A DNA stretch of 64,000 nucleotides from Blasia pusilla. Taxonomy: Eukaryota; Marchantiophyta; Marchantiopsida; Blasiales. The notes below the pieces were generated by a model. That model worked only from the letters and a program-made list of their open reading frames with translations. It did no database searches and was not told where the DNA came from. Of the stretch, positions 49,560 through 61,678 are shown one piece after another (within the stretch, counting starts at the first letter, position 1; the number at the start of each line of letters is the position of its first letter). The stretch spans positions 34,224,001-34,288,000 of the forward strand of contig CM114271.1 of assembly GCA_050084515.1 (NCBI GenBank), in the 5' to 3' direction. The position numbers and the translations under genes are program-made.

Positions 49560-50460
49560 TCCTTAGTTACCTCCGGTGAGTCTGGACTCCAATCTTCTTT
49601 GATGGAAGCGACTTAGAGGAAGTTTTTAGAGTCATTATGTCAGACGGGGATATTCCCATGGCGGTTCGTGCACATATTTGCTTTTGCTTCAAAAAGGGAG
49701 CTGACTCATGGATGGGGGCTCCTCCCCTCATACTGACTTTCCGTATCGCACCACTCACCTATGCCACAACGATGCGGTTTTGATTGGGCCTCCCCCAACA
49801 TCAATGGTTCATATGATACACTATGACTCTCACCGGAGTCTGAATCCACCTGGTGTGCATGAGGGGATTGCCGTTCATGATGATGTGCGGGATATCATGT
49901 TTAGTATTTTTCGTTTAGTGGCTTCTACGTGTAGAGAGAGAGACACTACTCCATGGGGGATTTCCTTGTCCATGCTAATCTTTATATGACACGAGAGGGT
50001 GAGGTGGTGGTGGTGGACATTGTAGTGTCAGATCCTACGCGGGAGGCTGTGCGAGCCGAAGTGGTAGCAAAAGGGAGATTGCTACAAGGAATAGCGGCGG
50101 CGGCGACGGTGACATAGAAGACCCATCTCTATAATCGACTTCACTATGGACATCGATTCGTCCCCCTAGCCATAGAGATGTATTCGGCAGTGAAGGAGAA
50201 GTTCGACTCGTTCCTTACACATTCCGCCCATCATCTCCGGTCGAGAAATGGGTTTTCATTAGTTACTAGGATTCATTATGGTAGGCAACGGATCTCCATA
50301 GTTTTGCAGCCAACGGATTTTTGGGAGACGTCAACCCTAGAGGCCCACTTAGTACTGCTTATCTTGTCTTTGCTGTTGGTGAATTTAACCAATAGGGGAT
50401 TACCCCTTTTCTGTTTCCAGGCCTTCACGTACTCTACTTTATGAGTTTCTTAGAAAAAAA
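49560..50460 (+). mobile_element. Retroelement tail, copy D
   Basis: Plus-strand frames, with a stop and frame shifts, read LTFRYRTTHLCHNDAV-like text, VHMIHYDSHRSLNPPGVHEG, then VVVVDIVVSDPTREAVRAE, LYNRLHYGHRFVPLAIEM and KEKFDSFLTHSAHHL. The series DPTR, then YxxR, F(V/I)PLAIE and FDSFL resembles the segment downstream of the reverse transcriptase in a group of eukaryotic retroelements whose name I cannot fix. No reverse transcriptase is seen upstream, so this is 5'-truncated, as is common for non-LTR elements. Confidence 0.5.
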
Positions 50461-50705
50461 TTATGAAGGTTTTCCATCACCCGGTTTATGGACACCCCTT
50501 TATTTCTCATGTACATAGATGACTAACGGGAATTTGGGATATTCGAAACCCCTGTAAAGTGTGAAGTCGAGGCGAACCGACTCTACGTGCATGCCCACTA
50601 GTGATTTTGGGTGTGTCTGGTGAAGCAGAGCAGCGATTCCTGTGAAAGTGCGTTGTGCTCGACATCGATTAGGTTTATTCGCAATTGGGAATTGGAGAGC
50701 TGAAG

Positions 50706-53700
50706 ATGACGGACGAAAATTTGAAAGCGGCCAAGAAGCAGCCCTCAAAGTAGGATGGGTCATCTGCACTCGCTCCAGGGTCGATGGAATTGTGGTTGCT
50801 CGCAGTCGCAGAGCTCATGTTCGTTTGAGTCGATTAGGGGGGTCTCGGTGTATCCCATGGCGGAGCTCAGTCTGTTGAGGGCTCCCGGTTTGGTGGGAGT
50901 GCTGTTGGGCAGAGTGATGGTCTGTGCGGGCTAGATTGCTGGCCAATTGATAGTGAAAGCGTGTGTGCGTGGGGTGGCAGGAAAAAGCGAGAGCTGGGAG
51001 AAGGCGATCTACTGAAGGCCGTGATCAGGTCTGGAGAGGAGTCTGGGACGCCCAAGGATGGTGATCTCGTCATCTTCCACTGCACGACGTACAGTGAGGA
51101 GGGGGCGATCATGGACTCGACCAGAGCCGAACATGGAGGTTTGTACATGTATTTTTTCATCGCCGATTCTTACTGTGAAAGTGATTTGCAGTTGCGGAGG
51201 AGCATGGGATCCCAGGGAAATAGTCTGGGCTGTCATGTAATCTTGGTTGTGGGATAATCTGTAGGTCTTCCAGTGGAGCTCAGTTGGTACATTACCTTTT
51301 AAGTGCCTATCTCTACTATGAAGTGCTGTACAGAGTGGGGGAGGTACGGGATCCCAGAGACACGAGTTTCGCTTACATGCAATCTTAGTCCCACGAAATT
51401 TGTAGATACTCGCAGAGCTGAACATGGAAGTTATATCTGTCCTTTTAAAATGCTTGTCTCGACAAAGAACGGGGTGTACACAGTGGAGAAGCATTGGACC
51501 TCGGAGATATGAGGTTGGCGCCGTGCTTTCTCATTCTCAGGATAGTTTCTAGGTCGTTGAGTCGATGGGAACCAAACATGGAATTCAGTACAATTTTTCT
51601 TGTTAGAACGATTTGTAGCTTGGTATTCATTATTCGACGTTGTGTACAGGAAATGGTCGTCCCCAAAAGTTGGTGCTGGGGAAAAGCAAAATGATTGCAG
51701 GCTGGGAGGAGGGACTCCCAACCATGAGCAAGGGAGAAGTGTCCAGGGTAAGCTCTCAGTTGTTAGCTTACGGATTTATTACGTGGAACTGTTCAAAGAT
51801 CTGGACTAATCACCAAGGACCAGTTGGTGATTATGCTAGTGTGAGGTCTTGGAATTGGCATGAATAGAAGGTGAGTGAGTGCTTTTCCTTCCTATGAAAG
51901 TTGACATGAAACTCATGTTTGTTTGCACAGTTCAAAGTGAGAGCGAAATTGCACTACGGAGATCCAGAGTGCCCTGTTCCCGTGCCTGAGAGTTTTCCTA
52001 CATCTGGTGATCTGCAATTCGACATTGAAATGATCAACTTTTTTAAAGTGAAGGTGGGCAGCTTCTTCTTCTCAATCTAACCTAATGCGGTGTTGCTTAT
52101 CTTTTTGTGTGTTGCAAGTCTATTAAAATTTTTGCTCATGGAATCAATTTAGAGCACAGTAAGTACCCAGTATTAAAGTCTGTGTTAGTGCAAGGCGATT
52201 CAATTTCGTTCCAATGGGTTAAAGGTGGAGTACACTTATTTTCAATGTATATCAACCACTTGCTGTCTTACCAAGTACAGTTCTGATCCAATAAAATGCT
52301 ATAATGTGGTATTGGGACGCCAATGCCGTCCATGCTTGTGTTGTAAAAGTGGATGCTGTGTGAGAATTCTTGGATTGGAAGTGGACATTGGATGATTCAT
52401 GGCCGTTTGACCCAAGGCTCAGACAGTGATTTTAACTCTCGGGATGGTTCTCTAGGTGGTCACAGATGATTTTGGCGTTTTGAAGCAGGTATGCTGTTTC
52501 TATAATTAGAACCCTTGTTGACATGAGCTGCATATGTACCTCCTTGAACAAACAGTGAAGGAGAATTTGGCTCACTTGAGTTATCTTCTGTGCCTGCCCT
52601 ATATTTAAGATCATACTGTCTAGAACAGAATTTCTAGCATCAGCAGATGTTGGAGTGAGATGATATAGCTAGCTCATGTAAGGGTTTGCTGTTCTTCGAG
52701 TTGCGGTGGTTGCATGACTACACAGATCTCATTGTGAGTTTCAACTCCTTTCATACCCTCTTCAGGTGCTGACAGATGGAGAGGGCTGGGAGACTCCAAG
52801 GGTGCCTTACGAAGTCAGAGTCAGGTTTGTGAAATACTCTCTTTTCTCTCATTCTTAGGCCATACCAAGTATAAGTCTAATATGACTCGTGTTCCACCAG
52901 TGCCATGCACAGGACTAATCCTGCAGCACACATTAATTTTTCTGTTCTTGCTGCCTGTGGTATGAGAAACATTTTCTTGCTGTCCGGTTGCCAGTGTCAA
53001 GCAGATAGGTATGTGCAAATCAAGAAGCCACTCTCCAATAATAGTATAGATGTCAGGTGAAGAGTTTATGGATATTTATGAACATATGTTTCAACCAGGA
53101 CCTAAAACTCGAGTGGTAACCTCTTTCAACATCGGAAGACAGATGCAAATGTGAAGAGGGCCTGAACAAGTCAGGAAGCAGCTCTATTGATTCTCTAGAT
53201 TTTATAGTTTTTATTCTGTCATTGTCATACCTATGTGTTACTTTTGCAGAATCACCGGACAAATACCTGGTGGTGCAACTTTCTTTGAGCGCAAAGAGGA
53301 ACCTCTACACTTCAGGTTTGGCAACAAAGAGGTGCGATGGTTTTATGTCTGACTGGTCACTTTGTGAGTTATAGTTACTGTCAAAGCTCTTTCTCCTTCG
53401 ATTTCTAGCGTAATTACCAGATCTGACAAATCTTATTCGTTTGTACTCTAGCCATGCTTAGGACATAACATCACACCTTAAGCATGATTGTGTCGGTCTC
53501 AACCTATGTTCCACAGGATGTGGAAAGTGTGGGAAAGAGAATATCTTATTTACCCTTTTCATACCATCCATGTGAGGGAGCATTTGAGCTTGTCCTTAGC
53601 TTGACAAAAGAGTGAAAGTTTCAGGTGCTTGTCCCCAGGCAAAACTTTCGACGGGTAAGCTTGTGAAGCCGGTTTTGTTTTTCACTTGTATCTCGGTGAA

Positions 53701-56700
53701 TGAATGCACTCAAGTTTCACTGTATTTTGCAGTTACCAGACGGTCTTGAGCAAGGAATTGGAACCATGACTAAAAGTGAGAAGGCCATCATATATGTCTC
53801 TCGTTCTTACATCACGGAGGCATCAGCCATTCCAGAACTACCAACCCAAGCACAAGAGATAGAATTTGAAGTGGAAGTGCTGCAGGTTATACAGGTGGGT
53901 TTCTTTGGCTCACTTATGACCTCTATTTTGTACTTCCATGTAAGGATTGTTTATGGCTTCTTGTTTTGCAATGTATTTGTCCTTTTGACATGGCGCCGTC
54001 CATGAATGTACACGCTATTTTGCGGGTTTGTCTGTCTTTAACAGGTACGCGATATGCTGGGTGATGGTAGTGTTATGAAGCGGCGCTTGCGAGATGGTGA
54101 AGGTTGGAATTTCTTTAAAATATGCCACCTTTTTTAATGATCTAAAATACCCTGAAAGGTGTTTAAGGTCTCAAGGGTTTCTAGTTTAAGAGGAGATGAG
54201 ATATATTGTTACAATGCTGGCATTATTCTCGCAAATGAATAATGAAACAAGGAAGCAGAAGTAGTGTGTGGTATGGATGTCTAAAACAGTGCCCACCTTC
54301 AAAGAGGACTCCTCCAGGATTTGGTCACCATGAAAGTACGAGCTTTTGAGTTTAAGTTTCTGCTTACAGTTCTAAAGGAGTTTACTTAGTAGGCTGCCCT
54401 TGGTCATGGGTATGTTTCTCCCCTTCTTGGCCCATTAGCCACCAGGATCTAACCAAATTCACTTTGATTCCTTTCATCATTCCTTGAACCTCTGATGAGT
54501 GCTCTCGATTGGGATACTAGATACTATCTAGATTTTAACAAGTTTCTGATATTTTCCTATTGGCCAACTCTATCCAGGTGAATTTCCTGTTGATTGTCCT
54601 CTCCATGATAGCACATTGCGCATACACTACAAGGGTAGACTGCCAAGTGAAGGATTCAAGGTTTTTATTGACACTAGAGAAAAGGATGGTGGCAAACCTG
54701 TTGAGTTTAATTCTGGAGAAGGCATGGTATGTCTCTGCAATGATATTATCTTTCGGAAGCAGGGATAAAACGGAATTGTGGCAAAGTTTCTGCGTCAAGA
54801 ATTTTGTCCTAGTGCAAGAGATGATCCTGTAAGGTTGTGGATTTGAGAGATGTCAAGGTCAGAGAGTTTTATTAAACTTTGACTTGCTTGCCAGATCTTT
54901 GCATAGCATCACTATCAGTGATGCTACGCTAAAGATCTGGCAAGCAAGTCAAACTAACTGCTACTTACTGCCATCTGTGATTGACTAGAGGGGTCTCTGA
55001 CATTTATTTTTTCCATGTCATGAAGGTGCCAGAAGGTTTGGAAATGTGTGTTAGGCTCATGCTTCCCGGTGAAGTGTCTGTCGTCAACAGTATATCAAAA
55101 TATGCCTATGATAAGTTTACCAGGTAAAGCAAATTTGGAGTGGGATCTGAGTGCCTGGCCTGTGTGAGTGCTTTAGTTTTGTAGCCAAAGCTTTTTCCTT
55201 TGTAGTGCAAAAGTTCTGCCAAGTGCAAGGAGTTAGTTGGAGGATTCAAGGGAATCTACTCGCTGTTTATTCTAAAACTTAATACCTGTACAGAAGTATG
55301 ACATGTGCCATGCACTCCTGGTACAATGTGGATGTATCCCTTGGGTCCTTGAGTGTGAAGTGTATTGTGGCTCTCACAGGAAAATAAGTTGTTGCAGTGT
55401 GCTTTCACCACTGAAGCAAATAACTCCTGGAAAATCTATAACTTTGGCTTCTAACTTGACCAGTTCATGTGGCTGCGATTGTGTATGCCTCTGACATTAT
55501 GCCAGAATTGAACTTTTGAAAGCAGTTCTTCATTCCATGCTAGATTCAGTGCCGTCCTGTTCTATCAAAGTTGTATATGTGTGCTCTGTCCATGGATTTG
55601 AACCCTTGAAAGCAAAGTCTCAATGTATCATAGTTACTGTTGGTCCATCAACCACAACAAAGATTAAGTTTGTTCATCTGTGAGTTCTATAGAAGACTTT
55701 CCTAAATTTGTGATTTTATGGTGTGAGATTTTTAGGCCCCCACTAGTGCCTGAGGGAGCATCTGTGCAATGGGAGGTGGAGCTGGTTAGCTTCGACAAAC
55801 GAAAGGTAAGGTTGTGCATCCTCTTCTCTTCACACTTGCAATGTATCTAGCTGGCTGTCACGGATCTGAGAGCAGAAGTTTAGTGCTGTACCAGCCTTGT
55901 TGTGACCCTTAGTCACTAGGGCATCTCAATAAGGAGTTATGGTCACTACTGTAACTTAGTGTTACAGCAGTAGTTTCAATCATGAATGGGGTACATTCCT
56001 AGGTACCCGGTTTGAGGTCATGGCTGTTGGTTGTCACCTGTGGAACAAGGACGTTGTTCTCTATCCACCCATAAATTCTTTTGTTTCAAGAAGAGTTTTT
56101 TGAAAATAAAAATCAGTATGAGCCACACTTGTGGATTCTTACTGGAACAAAAAGTTTTACGTCCAATCCTTGATTTCAGACGTCCTGTTACCTTTCCTTG
56201 GATATTTAGTTGGCCTCATAAAGATGTCCAACATGTTATGTTTTGTGACAGGATTGGACGGGTTTCACTTTCAAGGAGATAATGGAAGATGCTGAGAAGC
56301 AAAAGGCCACGGTATGCATGGCTCTCCCCCCATCACTGTCAAAGTGTCAGGGCTCCTCAGTGGCTTTGGTGCAAAGTGATTTTTTAATTCTCTTCTGTGC
56401 CAAATTCTGTTCGGTAGTACATGTTTTCTGTATCATAAAGCGAGAGAATGGTCTGTCAGTTTTTGGGGTGTAGTCTTGTGCTGCACTTACACTGCCGAAA
56501 CTTCCGGTTCTGAATGACATGAAGGAGTAATTATTTATTGAAAGTGTAATTATGGTTCTGGCATAGGAACCTCTTAAACTCGATTATTATGTAATTTTTC
56601 AACTTTTGCTAGAAGATGTGTCCAGTTTCGATTATCTACTCAAGCATTCAGGAGTTGACTGGGATCAGTTGTCGTGCAGGGGAATAGATTGTTCAAGGAA

Positions 56701-59432
56701 GGAAAGATCGAGCTAGCAAAGGCCAAGTATGAGTTTGTATGTATCAGAAACCCAATTCAAGTCTCAGTTGTACGCTGACATTTCTGTGATCCTGGTGATG
56801 GACGAAGAGATATTGTTTAGGAAATTTGATTGAGCTGTGCCAGCTATGATACAAAGAGAACCTTTGAAAATCAACTTGTGTAAATCCCTGTGGTCCAAAG
56901 CAGTTTCAATGCATTGTTGCACTAACCGTTCCATTTGGCATTTCCCAGAGCCTTTTGTGCATCATGGCGGTACCAACCTTGGAAACAAGCCAAGAAAGTC
57001 CGATCAAGAATGTCATGACTTTGAGCATTAAAATGCCGCATTGTTTCTTGCAGATTTTGAGGGAGTTTAAACATGTAAATCCTGATGGTGAGGACGAGAC
57101 CAAGGAACTCAGCAATGCACAAGTATGTTTTGTTAAAAATATAGTCCTAGATGGAAATTCATTAGCTTAACTTTGGAGTAACTATTGTCTGTGTTGGTGG
57201 TAAGTGGAATACTTCATGGTACTAATTTCAAGGACAGTGTAGCAGGGTGCCTTCACTGGCCTGCTCTTGAAATTAGAGTTGAAAATTTCGTAATTTATAA
57301 AACTGTGATGGAGGTACTCATCTCAAGAAAGGGGCCAAAGGTTGTGGTATCTATGTATTGATAGACTTTCTCGTTCTTGGCAAACTTTTCCCCTCCAGAT
57401 ATGGGATGTAGAATTAATTTGGAGGTTTTCAGAGACCAGGTGACAAGAGATGGACAAAACTAGTACAGTAGAGCCCAACCAGTGGCCAACTCCCAAGTGC
57501 AATACACCAACAAAGCAGAGCCAATCCTGAGCATGACTCCTATCTCCATCCAGTGATATCTGAATGTAGAATCTCCTTCCTCTATTAAGCTTTTGCCATT
57601 TCTGATCAGGACAGTTGAGAAATTTAACATAGGTTTGTCCATCTATTAATGGACAGGAATATCGTCCTCTTATCTCACAAGTAGATTTTGCAGAGGAAGA
57701 GTACAGAGCTTTAATCTTCTAATGCATGGCATGTAGTGGTGGAATCAAGCCATGAGCCTCACAGCACCAGGCTAAAGGAACGCTACGACAGGCCTACTTC
57801 TGAAAGCATCTAAAGACCGTAGACCCAAATCAGAGTATGTATCTGATTCAACCCTCGTGAAGGTCAAGCACCAGCACCTTAGTGGAAAAGACTCAGAAAC
57901 CTGGGAGGCTTACCAGAGAGAAAAAAACAGTATTTGACGCCAACAAGGTTGACTGAGTGGACTTGGTTGGTTTTCTGGTTCTAATAGTTTCATAAAGATT
58001 CATCAGCTTTTTTGAATGCAAAAAAAAAGAGCTTTGGAATTATGCAATTGGTTCTAATTTCAGAGGTGGATTCAAGTCTTTATCTTTTGATAATGAATGC
58101 TTCATGGGGTTCTTACAAAGATTAACTAGTTCTTGCAATTGCAGATCTCCTTGCAGCTAAATGTCGCTGCGTGCCATCAAAAACTGGCAGACCATGTGAA
58201 GGCTATTGAGTTGTGCAATAAAGTACGTGACTGTTCGAATGTTCTAGCAGACAACTTCCCATTTTGATCCATATTTCTACCAAGACCTGACTTGCAAGTC
58301 TTGGAGATTCTGCTATAGGTCCTTGATGCAGGTCAGACTAAGCGGGTGTAGTTCCACGTAGTACTCTGCATGCACTTTGAGGCTAACTCATGAGTCTACT
58401 ATAAAGGTGCTAGAGGGAAATCCTTATCATGTGAAGGCGCTGTTTCGTCGCGGCACATCTTATACTGCCTCTGGAGACTTCGAAGAGGCTCGTAATGACT
58501 TCAAGCAGGTGAAATGCTTGCCTACAGAACCATTATTATTACTCGAGCAAAACTTTCAGTTCCTAATATTTGAACAAACTTGAGAGGTGAAATTCTTAGG
58601 ATTGCTATAGATTTCATTTTGTTCATCAGTAAATTGATCAGTTTTGTGAAAGTCGTCCATGTCCTCCCTTGGAACTTAGGTGCTTGGAGTTTTGATTAGT
58701 GTGCCAAAATACTTTTGCTCCGTTACGTAGCTAATGCCAAATCTGAATAAAGTGCAGGCTTGAAAAGGATTTTGAAGATGGCTTCTGTAGGCTAATATTG
58801 GGTGTGGATAATGTATGTACAACCATGCAGATGATGAATATTGAGAAGTCGTCAATACCAGATGCAACGGCAGCCTTGGCAAAGCTAAAAAAAGCAGAGA
58901 AGGTTGGTTGGTTGGAACTCGTCCCACCTTGTTTTTCAATAAAATGGGGATATGGGTCATGTTTGGCTGCAGTCAATGACAGCATGAGCTGGACTAAACT
59001 CCAAAGATTATCCTTTCTGTTATCTGCAGTTTTTAGATACCTGTACCTTCTGACTAGTTGTTTGTTTACGAGTGGTCTATTCTATATCATCTCAGGTTAA
59101 GTCATTGCAAAGATCGATGGCCATATTCTGTTGGGTTCAGTGGGGCAACTGGGCACCTGAGACTGCAATTTGTTGTGCAGGAAGCGGAGATGAAGGCACG
59201 AAAGCAATTCAAGGGACTATTTGATAAACAGCCTGGAATTTTGTCCCAGCCGGAAGAGGAGACTTCAAAAGAGAAACTCACCAGTGTCCAGCAAGATGTT
59301 GACGAAGAGCATGATGCAGTGAGAAAGGATGAGGAAAATGTAGTGAACTCTAGCTATACCCCATCCAAACTTCAAGAGGCAGGGATCAGGCTCATTAGAC
59401 GATTGACTTTTGGGAGGTGTTCGATATTATAG
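50706..59432 (+). CDS. PAS1: PASTICCINO1-like multidomain immunophilin (three FKBP domains and TPRs)
   Basis: PAS1 is an FKBP-type immunophilin, in Arabidopsis linked to very-long-chain fatty acid elongase assembly and cell proliferation (family knowledge). Nineteen exons join in frame: 50706..50749, 50981..51138, 51650..51747, 51931..52053, 52456..52488, 52766..52824, 53250..53331, 53733..53894, 54045..54102, 54578..54726, 55026..55123, 55736..55805, 56252..56311, 56680..56736, 57054..57122, 58145..58222, 58407..58508, 58831..58902, 59181..59432; 607 residues. Domains: FKBP1 about 22-140 (SKMIAGWEEGLPTMSKGE), FKBP2 about 150-258 (LPDGLEQGIGTMTKSEKA), FKBP3 about 260-378 (LRIHYKGRLP, VPEGLEMCVRLMLPGE), three TPRs about 398-520 (GNRLFKEGKIELAKAKYEF, LNVAACHQKL, VKALFRRGTSY), then ARKQFKGLFDKQPG. 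It ends GRCSIL, a CaaL-like box. The first exon is only 44 nt but supplies the sole upstream ATG in phase. Acceptors of exons 3 and 17 have weak pyrimidine tracts. Confidence 0.93.
51124..51649 (+). repeat. Degenerate ~146-bp tandem repeat filling PAS1 intron 2
   Basis: Three or four diverged units start near 51124, 51276, 51415 and 51567. Landmarks recur at steady spacing: GAGC-type starts, GAACATGGA (51129, 51420 and as AAACATGGA near 51574), GGGATCCCA (51205, 51347, degraded 51493), and TGTACAG or TGTACACAG (51328, 51475, 51641). The first unit starts in exon 2 and the last runs into the acceptor of exon 3. Confidence 0.55.
54878..54953 (+). repeat. Near-perfect intronic hairpin in PAS1 intron 10
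   Basis: Left arm 54878-54913 (begins TTTGACTTGCTTGCCAGATC) pairs with right arm 54917-54953 (ends GATCTGGCAAGCAAGTCAAA). The outer 23 bp are perfect and the inner 10 bp are perfect, separated by a 3-4-nt asymmetric bulge; the loop is only about 3 nt. The whole lies between exon 10 (ends 54726) and exon 11 (begins 55026) on the transcribed strand. It could be an intronic small-RNA precursor or a palindromic insertion. No known microRNA sequence is recognised. Confidence 0.85.
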
Positions 59433-60235
59433 CTGGTACTCTGTGACTTCAATCATATGCTAAATTCTGCCCATAACACGTCCTCAGCCAGCTTGAGGCG
59501 GAGCTGCACCAGAGGAGATTTGCTGACCCTAGAAATTTTGAGCAGAGGTGGTTCAATTCTGTAAATTGGGAAATTTCATTCCCTTTGTTTAAGATACAAA
59601 CCATTGTAGCAATGCATTATTCTCCCGTCTTAATTAAGGGATTGGTAGGCTATGGAAGACTGCTCTCACTGGGATCCAGGCCCCAATAGCTGTTGTCTAG
59701 ACCGTCACTTAGACTCCCCCGTTCTTAACTGTCTTGACTCTGTTTATCCTTCTTGGTCCCACTCTTCTTTCATCTATTTTTATGCCACGCACAATATGTT
59801 CCCTCTATCTTAGGGTTTTCCATTTTGTTAGGATATTTTGTGTATCTTTTCCAAATAGAAAATTTTCTCTTCATCCACTTTACTTTTACTACCCCCACAT
59901 AATTTCTAAAACAAAATTAATTTAGGGGAAAAAGTTAATATGCTTTAAGAATTTCATTTCTCCCACATCTTTGACTATAAAGCAAACTCCTCGGCTTAAG
60001 ATCCAAACAATATGATCTTGATTAGATATGGGAGCATGTTATATATAACTTCCTATGTCATGGGGTTCTTTCCCAGTATATCTGGTTCGAATATATTTGA
60101 GGGAGATGGAGTATTAGATTCAAGAGAAATTATCATACTTATTTCTTATGGAGGTGTAGAGTTTTCCTCTCAGCCAAATCTGCACCAACTTAAGGGAAGT
60201 TTGGCTTTGGTTCATCGTATCTTGTCCCAATGAAA
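59433..60235. other. Intergenic, no gene recognised
   Basis: The 3' untranslated region of PAS1 followed by AT-rich DNA with short open frames. Confidence 0.5.
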
Positions 60236-61310
60236 TTTGAGATCTTCTTGGGTTCTTCCATTCACTACAAATGCAGTTCTACCCCATTTCAGTAAATTAA
60301 TTAAGGGAGCCAATCTTTTTAAGGCATCTTCTCACACTCATTGCATTCATCTACTAATATACGGGCGGGGGTATGGCTAATTGGAAATCCGTTATTCTTG
60401 CGTTTCATCTTCGTCATAGTATATTCTTGTCAACTCTATGATTATGTTTTGAACCTTCTCACACATCACTTCTAGACGAGTTGAATTGTGAATGGGGGAA
60501 GCCCATTGATGCAAAGGGTATCCACATTCTATGATGTGTACGTGGTGGAAAATAAAAGATAACCCGTGATGCAATGAGAGAGGAGGCAACATTGTTGGCT
60601 CTTACTATAAGATACACGGTTGGGCAAGAACACTTACATGTCTTATGTTCTACTATATAAGCAATGTCTCATTAAAGAGTTGATCTTGTCATATCTCAAG
60701 GTGGCTTTCGTCTTTTGGGTGATGTGGTGTCTTGTGATCCAACACGTTTAGACTTGGTGAGTGGGGTTCTATATACTAAAGGTGTGAATGTAGCAACAAG
60801 AATCAAGAAGTTGAGTTATACGATGATACTTAAGAAGTTAAGTTATGCCGTGATATATGCACCGATGGAATTATTCCTTTTCCAATAAAAGTATTTGGGC
60901 ACTCACATGTGTCTTTTGATGCTTTCTTCTATAATTCCCTTGGAATCTGAGAATCATCATATCGCACCTTCTTATAGTCCTGCTCTCTCTATAATCACTA
61001 CTTATTTTTGGCAATGTGCACAAGGATTGGTGTTGACAGGTCAAGCCAATGTGGTTAGGGCCCACCTTCCTTGTCGTAGATTCACGTCTGACAAACTGCT
61101 AATTTTTTGGTCATATTTGTTTCAAACTATCAATCGTGTAGCTCATCCAATTACTTGTTGTGTTGGCGTTTTCCATCTTCTTTTTGCATTTTATGCCTCC
61201 TTACCTCATTGGGATGTTATTACCTTTCTTTAAGGTTTGCTTTTATGATAAAATGGGCTTTTACCTGGTCTAAAATTCGTACTACTATTGGGTCGTTCTC
61301 GTATTCGACT
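60236..61310 (+). mobile_element. Retroelement remnant, copy B
   Basis: Blocks at about 60236-60290 and 60502-60550 match about 1866-1925 and 2217-2270 in the same direction. The block 60690-60930 matches 1440-1680 in inverted orientation. The latter codes on the plus strand for GGFRLLGDVVSCDPTRLDLV, then GVNVATRIKKLSY and LGTHMCLLM, with stops. The DVVxxDPTR phrase is shared with the copy at 50.0 kb, so copies A, B and D appear to belong to one broad retroelement group. Downstream frames to 61310 are unrecognised. Confidence 0.45.
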
Positions 61311-61678
61311 TAGGCGCGTCACTAAGTTTACTTATGTAGCCACAAGTAAGATCACCCCAAGCCCCAAGACAAACTTCATCTGCCCCGCCGACGCTAGGGC
61401 AAGCCCGAGTGTAATCCAACACAAGGTCATGTTCTAGGTGCCTATCCACATACGAGCTCTCACCTCAAATACTCCTTATCTGTCCTCTTGACTTACATCC
61501 TAAGCCTATGATGAACGACTCATAGCCATGCACTACCACATATAAATTGCAATCAACTCTGGCATCGAATCTTCAAATCCATACACTCCTTTATTGCAAC
61601 ACTAGCATATTCTAGTTACAACGGCCTTCGGCCCAAGATTCCAAAGGGTACAAGTCATGTCTCTAGCTTCTCCTCGTA
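61311..61678. other. Non-coding flank of the chromovirus
   Basis: Lies just 3' of the minus-strand Ty3/gypsy polyprotein. It may contain its polypurine tract and 3' LTR, but I could not define either. Confidence 0.4.

Noticed and set aside
51009-51494. 161-codon minus-strand frame opposite PAS1 exon 2 and intron 2
   Set aside because: It is antisense to a verified exon and arises from the repetitive intron; no recognisable protein.
58581-58605. GAGAGGTGAAATTCTT resembling a conserved 18S rRNA segment
   Set aside because: The match is about 15 bases and the flanks show no further rRNA similarity; it lies in a PAS1 intron and is probably chance.
60080-60095. GGTTCGAATAT resembling a tRNA B box
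   Set aside because: No A box at the right spacing and no acceptor or T stem can form.
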